Of a stretch of DNA of 64,000 nt, positions 34,186 through 43,197 are shown piece by piece (the first letter of the stretch is position 1; each line of letters begins with the position of its first letter). The stretch is from Streptomyces echinatus (GTDB lineage: Bacteria > Actinomycetota > Actinomycetes > Streptomycetales > Streptomycetaceae): NCBI RefSeq assembly GCF_014203595.1, contig NZ_JACHJK010000019.1:6344-70343 (forward strand), given 5' to 3'. A model generated the notes under the pieces. That model did not search any database. It worked only from the letters and a program-made list of their open reading frames with translations, and had not been told where the DNA came from. The position numbers were made by a program, and so were the translations under genes.

Positions 34186-34253
34186 ATCCGAGATCTGAGA
34201 TCCGAGATCCGGGTTTCGGGTCTCGGCTTCGGCTTCGGCTTCGGCTTCGGAGA
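34186..34253. repeat. Short tandem repeats between SDR-like and OYE genes
   Basis: Two simple arrays are adjacent: about three copies of a GATCCGAGAT/GATCTGAGAT 10-mer (34186-34215) and four copies of CGGCTT (34225-34248). Such slippage-prone DNA upstream of the OYE start could alter spacing or transcript structure. Confidence 0.6.
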
Positions 34254-34288
34254 AGGTACGGATGCGTCGGCGCGTGTGGAGTTGACGC

Positions 34289-35038
34289 TCAGTCCTGGGG
34301 CGCCGGATGCGGCCTCGGCCGGCCGCCGCTTGAGCTGAGGCCGCCGTCGACGGCGAGCACGGTGCCGGTGGTGAACGTCGCGTCGGCGGCCAGGAAGAGC
34401 GCGGCGCGGGCGACTTCGTCGACGGATCCGCGGCGCCCGAGGGGCGGTGCTGTGTAGCGCCCGGGGCCTCGGGCAGCGACTTCGGCAAGCGTGTCGATGG
34501 CGCCCGGCGACACGGCGTTGACGCGGACACCGCGGTCGGCGAGTTCGACCGCGAGTGCCCGGATGAAGGCGTGCACGCCCGCGTCCGGCATGCCGGACCG
34601 GCAGGTGTCCGCCGTCACCGTGGTGAAGACGATGGCGCCGTCGTCGGCGACCAGTGCTGCCAGCGCCGGGACGGGAATGTACGCGCCCTTCGCGGCGGCG
34701 GTGGACTGCCGGTCGTAACGCTCAGTCCCGGACTTCGCCTCCGGCTCCGCGAGCCGCTCCACGGTGCCGGACTCGGCGCTGAAGAACAGCATGTCGACGG
34801 TGCCGAAGGCGCTCTCCGCCGCCGAGGCGAACGCCGCGACGGCGCCCTCGGCGGACAGGTCGCAGGCGACCAGGGAGGCCGCGGAGCCCAGTTGGCCCGC
34901 GACATCCGTGAACCCGTTCCCCGCGCCGCCGGTCAGCAGCACGCGGGCGCCGCCTTCGACGAGGCGCTTGGTGATCGCGAGGCCGATCCCCGTGGTGCCG
35001 CCGACTACGACCGCCTTGCGGCCTGTGTACTTCGGCAT
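34289..35038 (-). CDS. SDR-fold protein lacking the catalytic Tyr/Lys
   Basis: 249 residues. The cofactor motif GGTTGIGLAI (about residues 13-22) and the C-terminal VLAVDGGLSSS are classical SDR, and NAVSPG is conserved. At the place where YxxxK should follow the catalytic Ser, the sequence reads SGMPDAGVHAFIRALAVELA, with no Tyr or Lys. The NAG motif is replaced by FFSAES. The protein should bind NAD(P) but not work as an ordinary dehydrogenase; it may be a sensor or regulatory homologue. It is the first gene after the region divergent from the BTAD regulator and probably co-transcribed with the OYE gene. Confidence 0.8.
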   Translation of the reverse strand: MPKYTGRKAVVVGGTTGIGLAITKRLVEGGARVLLTGGAGNGFTDVAGQLGSAASLVACDLSAEGAVAAFASAAESAFGTVDMLFFSAESGTVERLAEPEAKSGTERYDRQSTAAAKGAYIPVPALAALVADDGAIVFTTVTADTCRSGMPDAGVHAFIRALAVELADRGVRVNAVSPGAIDTLAEVAARGPGRYTAPPLGRRGSVDEVARAALFLAADATFTTGTVLAVDGGLSSSGGRPRPHPAPQD

Positions 35039-35163
35039 GATCCGCTCCCTCCGGTCGCTCCGACGTGCCGTTCTTCCGACAGGGACGACTCTGGCCGCGG
35101 GTGCTTCGGATCGGCTGATGATCCGCTGACGGTGCCCCGGGACGCACTGTGTAACGTGCAGAT

Positions 35164-38100
35164 ATGCGTTTCGGGGTGCTTGGGCCGCTTGCCGTGTGGG
35201 ACGCCTCGGGTGACCCGGTGAAGGTCCCCGAGGCGAAGGTCCGCGCGCTGCTGGCCGCGCTGCTCGTCCAGGAGGGGCGGGTGGCCTCCGTGGACCGGCT
35301 GGTCGACGAGCTGTGGGGGGACGAGCCGCCCGGTAATGCGGTCAACGCCCTCCAGGCCAAGGTGTCCCAGCTGCGCCGCGCGATCGGCCGGGACCGCGTG
35401 GTGCGGCAGGGCGCCGGCTACCGGCTCGCCCTCGCGGCAGCCGACGGCTGCGGCGATGCCGGCGAGGTGGACGCCTCGCGGTTTCTGGCGCTGGTCGCCG
35501 ACGCCCGCGCCGTCACCGACCCCGAGGAACGCGCCGCCCGGCTGGCAGCCGCGCTGGGGCTGTGGCGCGGCCCGGCGTACGCGGACTTCTCCGACGAGGA
35601 GTTCGCCCGTGCCGCGGCCTACCGGCTCGACGAGCAGCGCCTCGCCGTGCTGGAGGAGCACGCCGAGGCCCGCCTCGAAGCGGGCGACGACCCGCTGCTC
35701 ACCGGTGAACTCGCCGGCCTGGTGGCCCGGCACCCGCTGCGTGAACGGCTGCGTGCCGTGCAACTGCGGGCTCTGTACCGGGCGGGGCGGCAGAGCGAGG
35801 CGCTGGCCTCGTACGCCGACCTGCGCAGCCGCCTGGCGGACGAACTGGGACTCGACCCAGGGCCCGGCCTGGCCGCGCTGCACGACGCGATCCTTCGGCA
35901 GGACCCCTCGCTGGAGGCGCGGACGCAGCGGAGGGAAGGCGCCGCGGGCGCGGCGCGACCGCACGGGCAGTCCATCACTGCGGCCACTGGCATCGGCCAC
36001 GCACACGGTCCCGTCGACGGCAGCGCGTCGCCGGCGGAGTTCGGTGCGGTCCCGGGCAGCGACGCATCCCTTACGGTCCCCCCCAACCTCCCGGCGGACC
36101 TCACCCCGCTGATCGGACGCGACGCGGTGCTGGCACAGGTCGCACGGCTCATGGACGAGTCGCGTCTGGTGACATTGACCGGCCCCGGCGGGGTCGGCAA
36201 GACGCGGCTGGCGATCGCCGCCGCACGGCGCCTGACGGGCGCCGGCCGCTCCGCCGCGGACGACCTGCACCGATCACGGACGTCGGCGCAGGCCTTGTCG
36301 GCAGGCCTCGAACCGGGCACCCCGGACGGGCGTCCGCCCGTCGCCGCCGGTGCCGCGGCCCCGGCGTGCCCGCGGCTTCCCGACAGCGTCAGGTTCGTCG
36401 AACTCGCCGGGAGGCACGGCGATGCCGCCGATCTGGCGGCCGAGGTCGCCGCCGTCCTCGGCATCCGCGACGACACCCCCGCGGGCGCTCCGCGCCTCGG
36501 CATGCCGTCAGCGCCCGCCGAACGCCTGGTCCAGGCGTTGCGAGACCGGTCCGTGCTGCTCGTGCTGGACAACTGCGAGCACGTGGTCGAAGCCGCCGCG
36601 GAGTTGGCCGCCCTGCTGCTGCGCGCCGCGCCGGAAGTAAGGATCCTGACGACAAGTCAGGAGCCGATTGCGGTCGCCGGCGAGGCCGTCGTGCTGATCG
36701 AGCCGCTCGAATCGGCGGAGGCACAGGCGCTGTTCATGGCACGGGCGGCGGCCGCCGCACCGGGGTTCGGGCCGTCCGAGGACGACGGCGACCTGGAAGC
36801 GGTGGCGGAGGTCTGCAAGCGCCTGGACGGCATCCCGCTCGCCCTCGAACTGGCCGCGACCCGGGTTCGGGCGCTCGGCGTCCGCGGTCTGGCGGACCGG
36901 CTCGGTGACCGGTTCCGGCTTCTGACGTCCGGCCGCCGTGACGCGCCCGCGCGGCAGCGCACGCTGCGCGCCGTGATCGACTGGAGCTGGGAACTGCTCG
37001 GCGCGCCGGAACGCATCGTGCTGCGGCGACTGGCCGTGCACCGCGACGGCTGCACGCTCGACGCGGCCGAGGCGGTGTGCGCGGGCGACGGTGTGGACGG
37101 GACGGACGTCCTGGACCTGCTGACCCGGCTGGTCGAGCGGTCGTTGGTCGTGGTCGTCACGGGCCCGACAGGGACGCGCTATCGGCTGCTGGAGACGGTC
37201 GCCGCCTATGCCCTTGACCAGTTGCACGAGATGGCGGACGCGGCCGACACCCGGTACCGGCATCTGCGCTACTACCAAGCGCTCGCCGAGGACGCGGAAG
37301 CGAAGCTGCGCGGCGCGGACCAGCAGCGCTGGCTGACCGTGCTCGACGCCGAGGCGGCGAACCTGCGCGCCGCCCTCGATGAGGCGTTGGACCGGCCGGA
37401 GCCGTCCGATGCGGCCCGGCTCACCGCCTCGCTGTGCTGGTGGTGGCTTCTGCGCGGCCGCCTCACCGAGGCCCGGCGCCGCCTCGACGCCGCCTTGAAG
37501 GCCGCCCCGGGCGATGCCGAACTCTTGCTGCTTCACTACGCGTTCGCCCGCATGACCGGAGAAGGCGCGGCGGCCGTCGACGGCACCGCCGACGCCGTGC
37601 CGGACCCGGTGCGCCGCGGCCGGGCACTGTGGCTGTGTGCGTACGGAGAGTTCAGCGCGGGTGGCCTGGCGGCGAGTGCAGAGTTGAACGACGCCGCGGT
37701 GGCACTGTTCGAGGCGGCCGGGGACCGCTGGGGCGTCGCCGCCGGGCTCGCGCTGCGCGCGATGCACGGGCTCTTCACCGGCGACCTGGCCGCTCTCGAC
37801 CGCGACGGCGTGCGCGCTGCCACGGCCTTTCAGGAACTCGGTGACCGGTGGGGCGAGTTGCAGACCGTCTCGCCCCTGGCCGCGCACGCGCAGATCATGG
37901 GCGACTACGACAAGGCCGAGCGCCGCCAACAGCAGGGCCTGACGCTGGCTGAGGAGCTCGATCTGCACGCCGAGGTGTCCGCACGGCTTTCGGGGCTCGG
38001 CCGCCTCGCGCTGCTCGCCGAGGACTGGTCGCGCGCCGCCGAACTCCACGAACGGGCACGGAGGTTGGCCGCCGCTCAAGGCTATCGGTTCGGCGAGGCG

Positions 38101-38601
38101 GCCGCCGAGACCGGCCTCGCGCTGGGCGCGCGCCGCTCCGGCGCGCTCGACGAGGCCGAGGCACGGCTGCTCAGCATGCTGGCGCGCTTCGCGTCCCCGG
38201 CCGGCGACCACCTGCGGCATGCCGAGCTCGGCTTCACCGCCGAGATGCGCGGCGACCGCGGCACGGCGCTCGCCCGCCATCTACGCGGTCTGGACTACGC
38301 GTTCGATCTCGCCGAGCCGCGCGCGTTCGCGCTGTCGCTGGAAGGCCTGGCAGGAGCCGAGTCGCTCGCGGCCGGCCCCGACGGCCCGGCCCGCGCCGCG
38401 GTGCTGCTCGGCGCTGCCGACACCGCGCGGCGCAGCGTGGGCGCCCCGCTGCCCACCGCGGAACGCGCCGACGTCGACCGGATCACCGCCCGGACGACTG
38501 CCGTCTTGGGCGAGAAGGCTTTCCGGGAGGCGTTCGAACGCGGCGCGGGCATGGCACCGGAGGAGGCCGCCGGGCTCGCCCGCACTCCGACGTCGGACTG
38601 A
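35164..38601 (+). CDS. AfsR/SARP-type regulator: BTAD, NB-ARC and TPR-like domains
   Basis: 1145 residues. Residues about 1-90 form an OmpR-like winged helix (MRFGVLGPLAVWDASGDPV, LVDELWGDEPPGNAVNALQ); 95-245 is the bacterial transcriptional activation domain (RFLALVADARAVTDPEER through LADELGLDPGPGLAALHDAI). The NB-ARC ATPase has Walker A LTGPGGVGKTRLA at about 340 and Walker B SVLLVLDNCEHV. The remainder is helical repeat of the TPR kind. This is the large LuxR/AfsR-like regulator class. It is divergent from the SDR-like/OYE pair (125-bp gap), so control of these genes is the most likely local role. Confidence 0.92.
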   Translation: MRFGVLGPLAVWDASGDPVKVPEAKVRALLAALLVQEGRVASVDRLVDELWGDEPPGNAVNALQAKVSQLRRAIGRDRVVRQGAGYRLALAAADGCGDAGEVDASRFLALVADARAVTDPEERAARLAAALGLWRGPAYADFSDEEFARAAAYRLDEQRLAVLEEHAEARLEAGDDPLLTGELAGLVARHPLRERLRAVQLRALYRAGRQSEALASYADLRSRLADELGLDPGPGLAALHDAILRQDPSLEARTQRREGAAGAARPHGQSITAATGIGHAHGPVDGSASPAEFGAVPGSDASLTVPPNLPADLTPLIGRDAVLAQVARLMDESRLVTLTGPGGVGKTRLAIAAARRLTGAGRSAADDLHRSRTSAQALSAGLEPGTPDGRPPVAAGAAAPACPRLPDSVRFVELAGRHGDAADLAAEVAAVLGIRDDTPAGAPRLGMPSAPAERLVQALRDRSVLLVLDNCEHVVEAAAELAALLLRAAPEVRILTTSQEPIAVAGEAVVLIEPLESAEAQALFMARAAAAAPGFGPSEDDGDLEAVAEVCKRLDGIPLALELAATRVRALGVRGLADRLGDRFRLLTSGRRDAPARQRTLRAVIDWSWELLGAPERIVLRRLAVHRDGCTLDAAEAVCAGDGVDGTDVLDLLTRLVERSLVVVVTGPTGTRYRLLETVAAYALDQLHEMADAADTRYRHLRYYQALAEDAEAKLRGADQQRWLTVLDAEAANLRAALDEALDRPEPSDAARLTASLCWWWLLRGRLTEARRRLDAALKAAPGDAELLLLHYAFARMTGEGAAAVDGTADAVPDPVRRGRALWLCAYGEFSAGGLAASAELNDAAVALFEAAGDRWGVAAGLALRAMHGLFTGDLAALDRDGVRAATAFQELGDRWGELQTVSPLAAHAQIMGDYDKAERRQQQGLTLAEELDLHAEVSARLSGLGRLALLAEDWSRAAELHERARRLAAAQGYRFGEAAAETGLALGARRSGALDEAEARLLSMLARFASPAGDHLRHAELGFTAEMRGDRGTALARHLRGLDYAFDLAEPRAFALSLEGLAGAESLAAGPDGPARAAVLLGAADTARRSVGAPLPTAERADVDRITARTTAVLGEKAFREAFERGAGMAPEEAAGLARTPTSD

Positions 38602-38861
38602 GCGCACCTGGCACTGCGCCGGCTCTGATGCAGACTCCCAGCGCTGCGCCAGACCCCGATCAATCCCGCCCTTTCCTGAGCGTGGCGCTTGCCCTGCAAC
38701 GGCCGGCCTTTGTCTGTCCCGACCTTGGCGCCTCATGTCCTTCCTCGGAGTCCCACCATCGAGGAGTCCTCCGCCAAACCGGCGCCGCACACGAGATCCG
38801 CCACGCGTGCCTCCCCTGCCAACTCGCAACCCCAGCCCCGCAGCCATCCCCGAGTGCACCT

Positions 38862-39707
38862 CTACTCGACGGCTGCCGCGGCCTGCCACGCACCCGGGCG
38901 CATGCCGGTCGCCTTGCGGAAGAACACCGAGAAGTTCGATGCGTCGGGGAAACCGAGCATGGCGGCGCAGCGAGCCGCGGTGAGGCGGTCGTGCGCGAGG
39001 AGCCGTTTGGCCTCCAGGACGATCCGGTCGACGATGTACACCTTCGCCGTGCGGCCGGTGACCTGTTGCACCGCTCGTGAAAGGGTGCGCGGCGCGTATC
39101 CCAAGGCACGGGCGTAGTAGCCGGCGGCGTGGTGCTCCCTGAAGTGTGCTTCGACGCTGGAGCGGAACTCCTGGAACACCGGGTGCGCGGACAGGGCTTG
39201 GGCCTGCGGTGGCCGCAGCCGGGCAATGAGCGCGGAGAGCAGAATCGGGGGCAGCTCCGTCGGGGCGTTCTCGGGGACAGCGGACGCCTCGAGGAGGAGA
39301 TGGTCGCGCGCCATTTCGACGAAGGGCCAGTCGGCGTCGGGGACGCTCCAGTGCGCGACGAGGTCCGGGGACGCAACGAGCTCCCGGGTGGCGTGGGTGA
39401 CCGGCGCGGTCGGCACGTACAGCACGAGGTGCCCCGCCACACCGGCGATGTCGTCCCACCGGTGTACCGCGCCGGGTGGAATCCATACTGCGGACCGTTC
39501 CTTGAGCGGGTGGTGGCGGAAGTCCACCGTGACTGTGCCGTGCCCGGCGTCGACGACGGCGAGGACATGGAAGTCGGCGCGCTGTGTGCCGCCGTCGTTC
39601 AGCTCGCGGAGGCGGTCGAACGTCATCGTCTCGACCGCGGCGGCGCGGTGCCCCGAGGGTTGGTAGGTCATCTGCCGGATCACGCGCACGAGTCCATTTT
39701 TCACCAT
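38862..39707 (-). CDS. AraC-family regulator with cupin N-terminus
   Basis: 281 residues from the ATG at 39707 (MVKNGLVRVIRQMTY); a later Met in RQMTYQPSG is an alternative start. The N-terminal half is a cupin-type AraC domain (HVLAVVDAGHGTVTVDFR, WIPPGAVHRWDDIAG). The C-terminal half has two HTHs (YYARALGYAPRTLSRAVQQV and AARCAAMLGFPDASNFSVFF) and the AraC tail (FRKATGMRPGAWQ). It is divergent from the alpha/beta hydrolase gene starting at 39801, with only 93 bp between them, so it likely controls that gene. Confidence 0.92.
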   Translation of the reverse strand: MVKNGLVRVIRQMTYQPSGHRAAAVETMTFDRLRELNDGGTQRADFHVLAVVDAGHGTVTVDFRHHPLKERSAVWIPPGAVHRWDDIAGVAGHLVLYVPTAPVTHATRELVASPDLVAHWSVPDADWPFVEMARDHLLLEASAVPENAPTELPPILLSALIARLRPPQAQALSAHPVFQEFRSSVEAHFREHHAAGYYARALGYAPRTLSRAVQQVTGRTAKVYIVDRIVLEAKRLLAHDRLTAARCAAMLGFPDASNFSVFFRKATGMRPGAWQAAAAVE

Positions 39708-39800
39708 GGGGTGACCAGTCGCGCCGATGCCCCGGCCGGGTACGGAGTGTTCGATGAACACAAGGGGCGATCGCCCAGCACGCCGACCGGAAGAGCCACT

Positions 39801-40604
39801 GTGAACACGCCGCAGCAGACGCACCTGCCCGCTTACGACCACCGGCCCGGGACCGGGCCGACCCTGGTGTTCCTGCACTACTGGGGTGGTTCCGGCCGCA
39901 CCTGGGACCTCGTCGTCGACCGCCTCGCGGACCGTGACACGCTCACGGCCGACTTCCGAGGGTGGAGCCGGTCGAGCGGTCTGCCCGGCCCGTACACGCT
40001 CGGTCAGCTCGCCGACGACATGCTCGCCGTGCTGGCCGACGCGGGGGTCACCGACTACGTCCTGGTGGGGCACTCGATGGGCGGCAAGGTCGCACAGCTG
40101 ATCGCGGCCACCAGGCCCGCCGGCCTGCGCGGCATCGTCCTGGTCGGCTCCGCTCCGGCGAAGCCCGCCGCCGCACAGATCACTGACGAGTACCGGGAGA
40201 CCCTTTCTCACGCCTACGACTCCGCAGAGTCCGTCGCCGGGGCACGGGATCACGTCCTCACCGCGACCGAATTGCCCGCGTCGGTCGAGGCACAGATCGT
40301 GACCGACTCGCGGAACGTCACCGAAGCGGCCCGCACCGAGTGGCCGCTGCGCGGCATCGCGGAGGACATCACCGAGCACACGCGCATGGTCAGCGTTCCC
40401 GCCCTCGTGATCGCCGGGGAGAACGATCAGGTCGAGCCTGTCGATGTGCTCCGGTGCAATCTGGTGCCCTATCTTTCCCACGCCGACTTCATGGTGATCC
40501 CGCACACCGGTCACCTGATCCCGCTGGAAGCCCCGGCCGACCTCGTCGACGCCATCACGGCCTTCCCGCCGGCATCCTGGCCATCCGCGCGGCCTGGCGA
40601 CTGA
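39801..40604 (+). CDS. Alpha/beta hydrolase
   Basis: 267 residues from the GTG at 39801, preceded by GGAAGAG. The hydrolase core is intact: LVFLHYWGGSGRTWD (oxyanion loop, HYWG in place of HG), nucleophile elbow VGHSMGGKVAQ (Ser), Asp in VIAGENDQVEP, and His in IPHTGHLIPLE. The length is that of small cytoplasmic esterase, haloperoxidase-like or lactonase-like hydrolases. No signal peptide. It is divergent from an AraC regulator with a short shared promoter region, a typical inducible catabolic arrangement. The substrate is not predictable. Confidence 0.9.
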   Translation: MNTPQQTHLPAYDHRPGTGPTLVFLHYWGGSGRTWDLVVDRLADRDTLTADFRGWSRSSGLPGPYTLGQLADDMLAVLADAGVTDYVLVGHSMGGKVAQLIAATRPAGLRGIVLVGSAPAKPAAAQITDEYRETLSHAYDSAESVAGARDHVLTATELPASVEAQIVTDSRNVTEAARTEWPLRGIAEDITEHTRMVSVPALVIAGENDQVEPVDVLRCNLVPYLSHADFMVIPHTGHLIPLEAPADLVDAITAFPPASWPSARPGD

Positions 40605-40997
40605 CTTCGTCCCTGATCACGCGCCTGACTCCCCGCATGACAGGCCATGCCCTTGTCCCGTCGCAGGACTTGCACTACGTGAACCTGTCCACCACCAGCG
40701 CCGGGCGCGGACAGGCGCGCCAGAGGCGGCGGCTACGGACCACTCACTCGGCATGGCCGCAGTGCTTGAAACTGGTGCGCTCATATCCGGTGCGGCGGCG
40801 GCCGGGGCGGCGTACTTCTCCTTAGCCGACCGTGGCCTTTTCCGTTCTGCCCCCGGCCGTCCCTGAGCGGTCCCTGTACGGACCCGGAAAAGCCCCTGAC
40901 GCGGGCAGCACATGGGCGGCAGTGCGTCTAACGTGACGACGGTGCCCCGGCCGGGTCCGCATGTCAGACACAACTGCTCTCTTCACGAGGGGGATCC
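40605..40997. other. Intergenic stretch upstream of the S33 peptidase
   Basis: No gene with coding bias and a start is visible. The last 20 nt contain an AGGGGGATCC ribosome binding site for the peptidase gene. Confidence 0.4.
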
Positions 40998-42482
40998 ATG
41001 CCGTTCAGGGGTAGATCCGCACTGCGGCGCGTCGTCGCGCGGGGCACGGCCCTGGCCGTGGGAGCCGCCATGGCCGCCATCACCGGCCTCGCCGCCGCTC
41101 CCGCGGTCCACGCGTCGCCGTCTCTCACCGGGGTCCTCCGATGGGCACCGTGTGACGACCCGACAAAACCGGGAGCCGAGTGCGCGACTCTTTCAGTGCC
41201 GGTCGACTGGGCCCACCCGGACGGGCCGAGCCTCGACCTGGCCGTGGCCCGCCGCAAGGCCACTGACCCCGGCGCACGCGTCGGCTCGATGGTGTTCGGT
41301 CCCGGCGGGCCCGGCGACTCGGGTGTGGAAACGGTGGTGCGCCGCATCAGCCGGTTCAGCCCCGAGATCCGCCGCAGGTTTGACATCGTCAGCTTCGACC
41401 CGCGCGGCGTGGGCGGCAGCAACGCGGTGACCTGCTCCGGTGACGTGCTCGCCGAGCGGCCGTCACCGGAGCTGAAGAGCCAGGCGGACTTCGACGCCAC
41501 GATGGCGTACAACAGCCGTCTCCGTGCCGACTGCCGGGCCCGTACCGGACCGGTGTTCGACCACCTTGACACCGCCCAGACGGTCCGGGACGTAGACGCT
41601 CTCCGGGCCGCCCTCGGCGAGCGAAAACTGACCTTCCACGGAAGCTCGTACGGCACTCTGCTCGGCGCGCAGTACGCCGAGACCTTCCCTCACCGCGTGC
41701 GTGCGATGGTGCTGGAGAGCGTCATGGACCACGGTGTCCCGACCACCCGTGACTTCCTGCGGTCCGAGGCGGCCACGGCAGAGGATTCATTCCAGGAGTT
41801 CGTGCAGTGGTGCGAGGGTGCCTCGGAATGCGCGCTGCACGGCCGTGACGTCCGCGCCGTCTGGCAGGGCTTGTTGGCCCGGGCCGGGCGCGGCGAGCTG
41901 GAGGACCCTGCGAAGCCGGGAACCTCGCTTTCGTCGTCGGATCTGGTCAACAAGATCGCGTTCCGGAGGTTCTACGGTGCCGACTACGCGGGCCTGGCGA
42001 CGGCGGTCGCGGGGATGGACGCGAGCAAGCCGCTGCCCGCGGCGCCCACTTCAATAGCGCCGCTGCATCCGGCTACCCCGGTCTTCTGCTCGGACTGGCG
42101 TCTGCCAGTGCGCGACTACCGGGAGTACTCCTCGCTCGTCGCCATGATGAACAAGACCGCGCCTGACCTGCCTTACCTGCTGCCGATACATATGGCAGCG
42201 GCGTGTCTGGGCGCGCCGACCGCCAACCCGCAGCACCGGTTGGACGCACACGGTGCCCCGCCGGTGCTGGTGTCCAACGCGCTGCACGACCCCGCCACCG
42301 GCTATCCGTGGGCGGTCTCGGTGGCTCGGCAGCTCGGCCGCAGCGGTGTGCTCCTCACCTACGAAGGCCACGGCCACGGCAGCGTCACCAGCGGCCCGTG
42401 TATGGAGGAGGCCGTGAACAGTTACCTCACCGACCTGGCAGTCCCACCACGGGGCACCAGCTGCCCCGCCGTGCCGTCCTGA
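40998..42482 (+). CDS. Secreted S33-family tripeptidyl aminopeptidase-like hydrolase
   Basis: 494 residues. The signal peptide (MPFRGRSALRRVVARGTALAV with cleavage near VHASPS) points to export. The alpha/beta-hydrolase triad is visible: Ser217 in HGSSYGTLLGA, Asp in NALHDPATGYPW, and His in YEGHGHGSV. GPGGPGDSGV is the oxyanion loop seen in Streptomyces tripeptidyl aminopeptidases (Tap/SlpD-E type). It would remove short peptides from the N-termini of extracellular proteins. A perfect hairpin follows the stop, so it is probably monocistronic. Confidence 0.93.
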   Translation: MPFRGRSALRRVVARGTALAVGAAMAAITGLAAAPAVHASPSLTGVLRWAPCDDPTKPGAECATLSVPVDWAHPDGPSLDLAVARRKATDPGARVGSMVFGPGGPGDSGVETVVRRISRFSPEIRRRFDIVSFDPRGVGGSNAVTCSGDVLAERPSPELKSQADFDATMAYNSRLRADCRARTGPVFDHLDTAQTVRDVDALRAALGERKLTFHGSSYGTLLGAQYAETFPHRVRAMVLESVMDHGVPTTRDFLRSEAATAEDSFQEFVQWCEGASECALHGRDVRAVWQGLLARAGRGELEDPAKPGTSLSSSDLVNKIAFRRFYGADYAGLATAVAGMDASKPLPAAPTSIAPLHPATPVFCSDWRLPVRDYREYSSLVAMMNKTAPDLPYLLPIHMAAACLGAPTANPQHRLDAHGAPPVLVSNALHDPATGYPWAVSVARQLGRSGVLLTYEGHGHGSVTSGPCMEEAVNSYLTDLAVPPRGTSCPAVPS

Positions 42483-42493
42483 CAGTTGCCGCC

Positions 42494-42520
42494 CCGGATC
42501 CGCCCGGAATGCGGATCCGG
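42494..42520 (+). terminator. Hairpin terminator after the S33 peptidase
   Basis: A perfect 10-bp inverted repeat (CCGGATCCGC at 42494-42503 with 42511-42520) has a 7-nt loop, 12 nt after the stop. Confidence 0.8.
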
Positions 42521-42654
42521 AGCGGAGGGGGCTGGTCGATCCCGGTCCCCACCAGAGGTGACCTGTGTCGTTCTGGCGCCGGGATTCGCCAGCCGCAGCG
42601 TGTACGACCAAGGAGCTGCCGACGGCGTACGTCGTTGCGATGGCGGAGCGGCGG

Positions 42655-42945
42655 TGGTCGGCCAGTGTGGAGTGCAGGCTTCGTGCAGCCGAGGGTGGGG
42701 GTGAACTGCACCGCCAGGCCGGCCGCTGTCGTGGAAGTACACCTCGTCCAGGCCTTGGCAATGATGCCGCGCCGCTGCTGTTCCCCGGCGCCCGCGGCTG
42801 TGGGCCACGAGCCGGCGCCGGACGTGGGCAGGTGGGAAATGAACGGTCAGGCGGCGCAGCCGACAGTCGTCGGTGGAGCCGGGGACGGCGGTGCACCCGA
42901 AGCGGGCAGGGGTCTCGACGCGGACCCGGTATAGGTGGCAGCCTG
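42655..42945 (-). pseudogene. Decayed tpg (telomere terminal protein) fragment
   Basis: One minus-strand frame reads RVRVETPARFGC, PGSTDDCRLRRLTVHFPP and LDEVYFHDSGRPGG. The intact Tpg at 50819 reads VIDTRARIGYTAPIGSTDD, RIRHLTVALPPQY and LREMYFQDGGRRAG at the same spacing. So this is the C-terminal half of a diverged second tpg copy without its N-terminal half or stop. It lies about 8 kb from the intact operon and no second tap is seen nearby. The rest of the gap 42521-43197 shows no gene. Confidence 0.6.
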
Positions 42946-43197
42946 CCGCCTGGCTGCCGCAGAGGGCCGCGGAGAGATCCCGTGCAATGAGGCTGCGGGC
43001 ACGGCGGAACAACTGGGCGACGAGACCACGCTGAAGCTGACGCCCAGGGGTCGGCATCACGGCGCGTACGACCAACCCGGCTGCGTTGCGCCCCCCGCGT
43101 ACGACTACCTGCTGAACGGCAAGTTCCCCCATGGACGGGGCGGGCCGCTCCTGAGGGATGACGATGGATACACTCCTGCGCCGGAGGCGATCACGGG

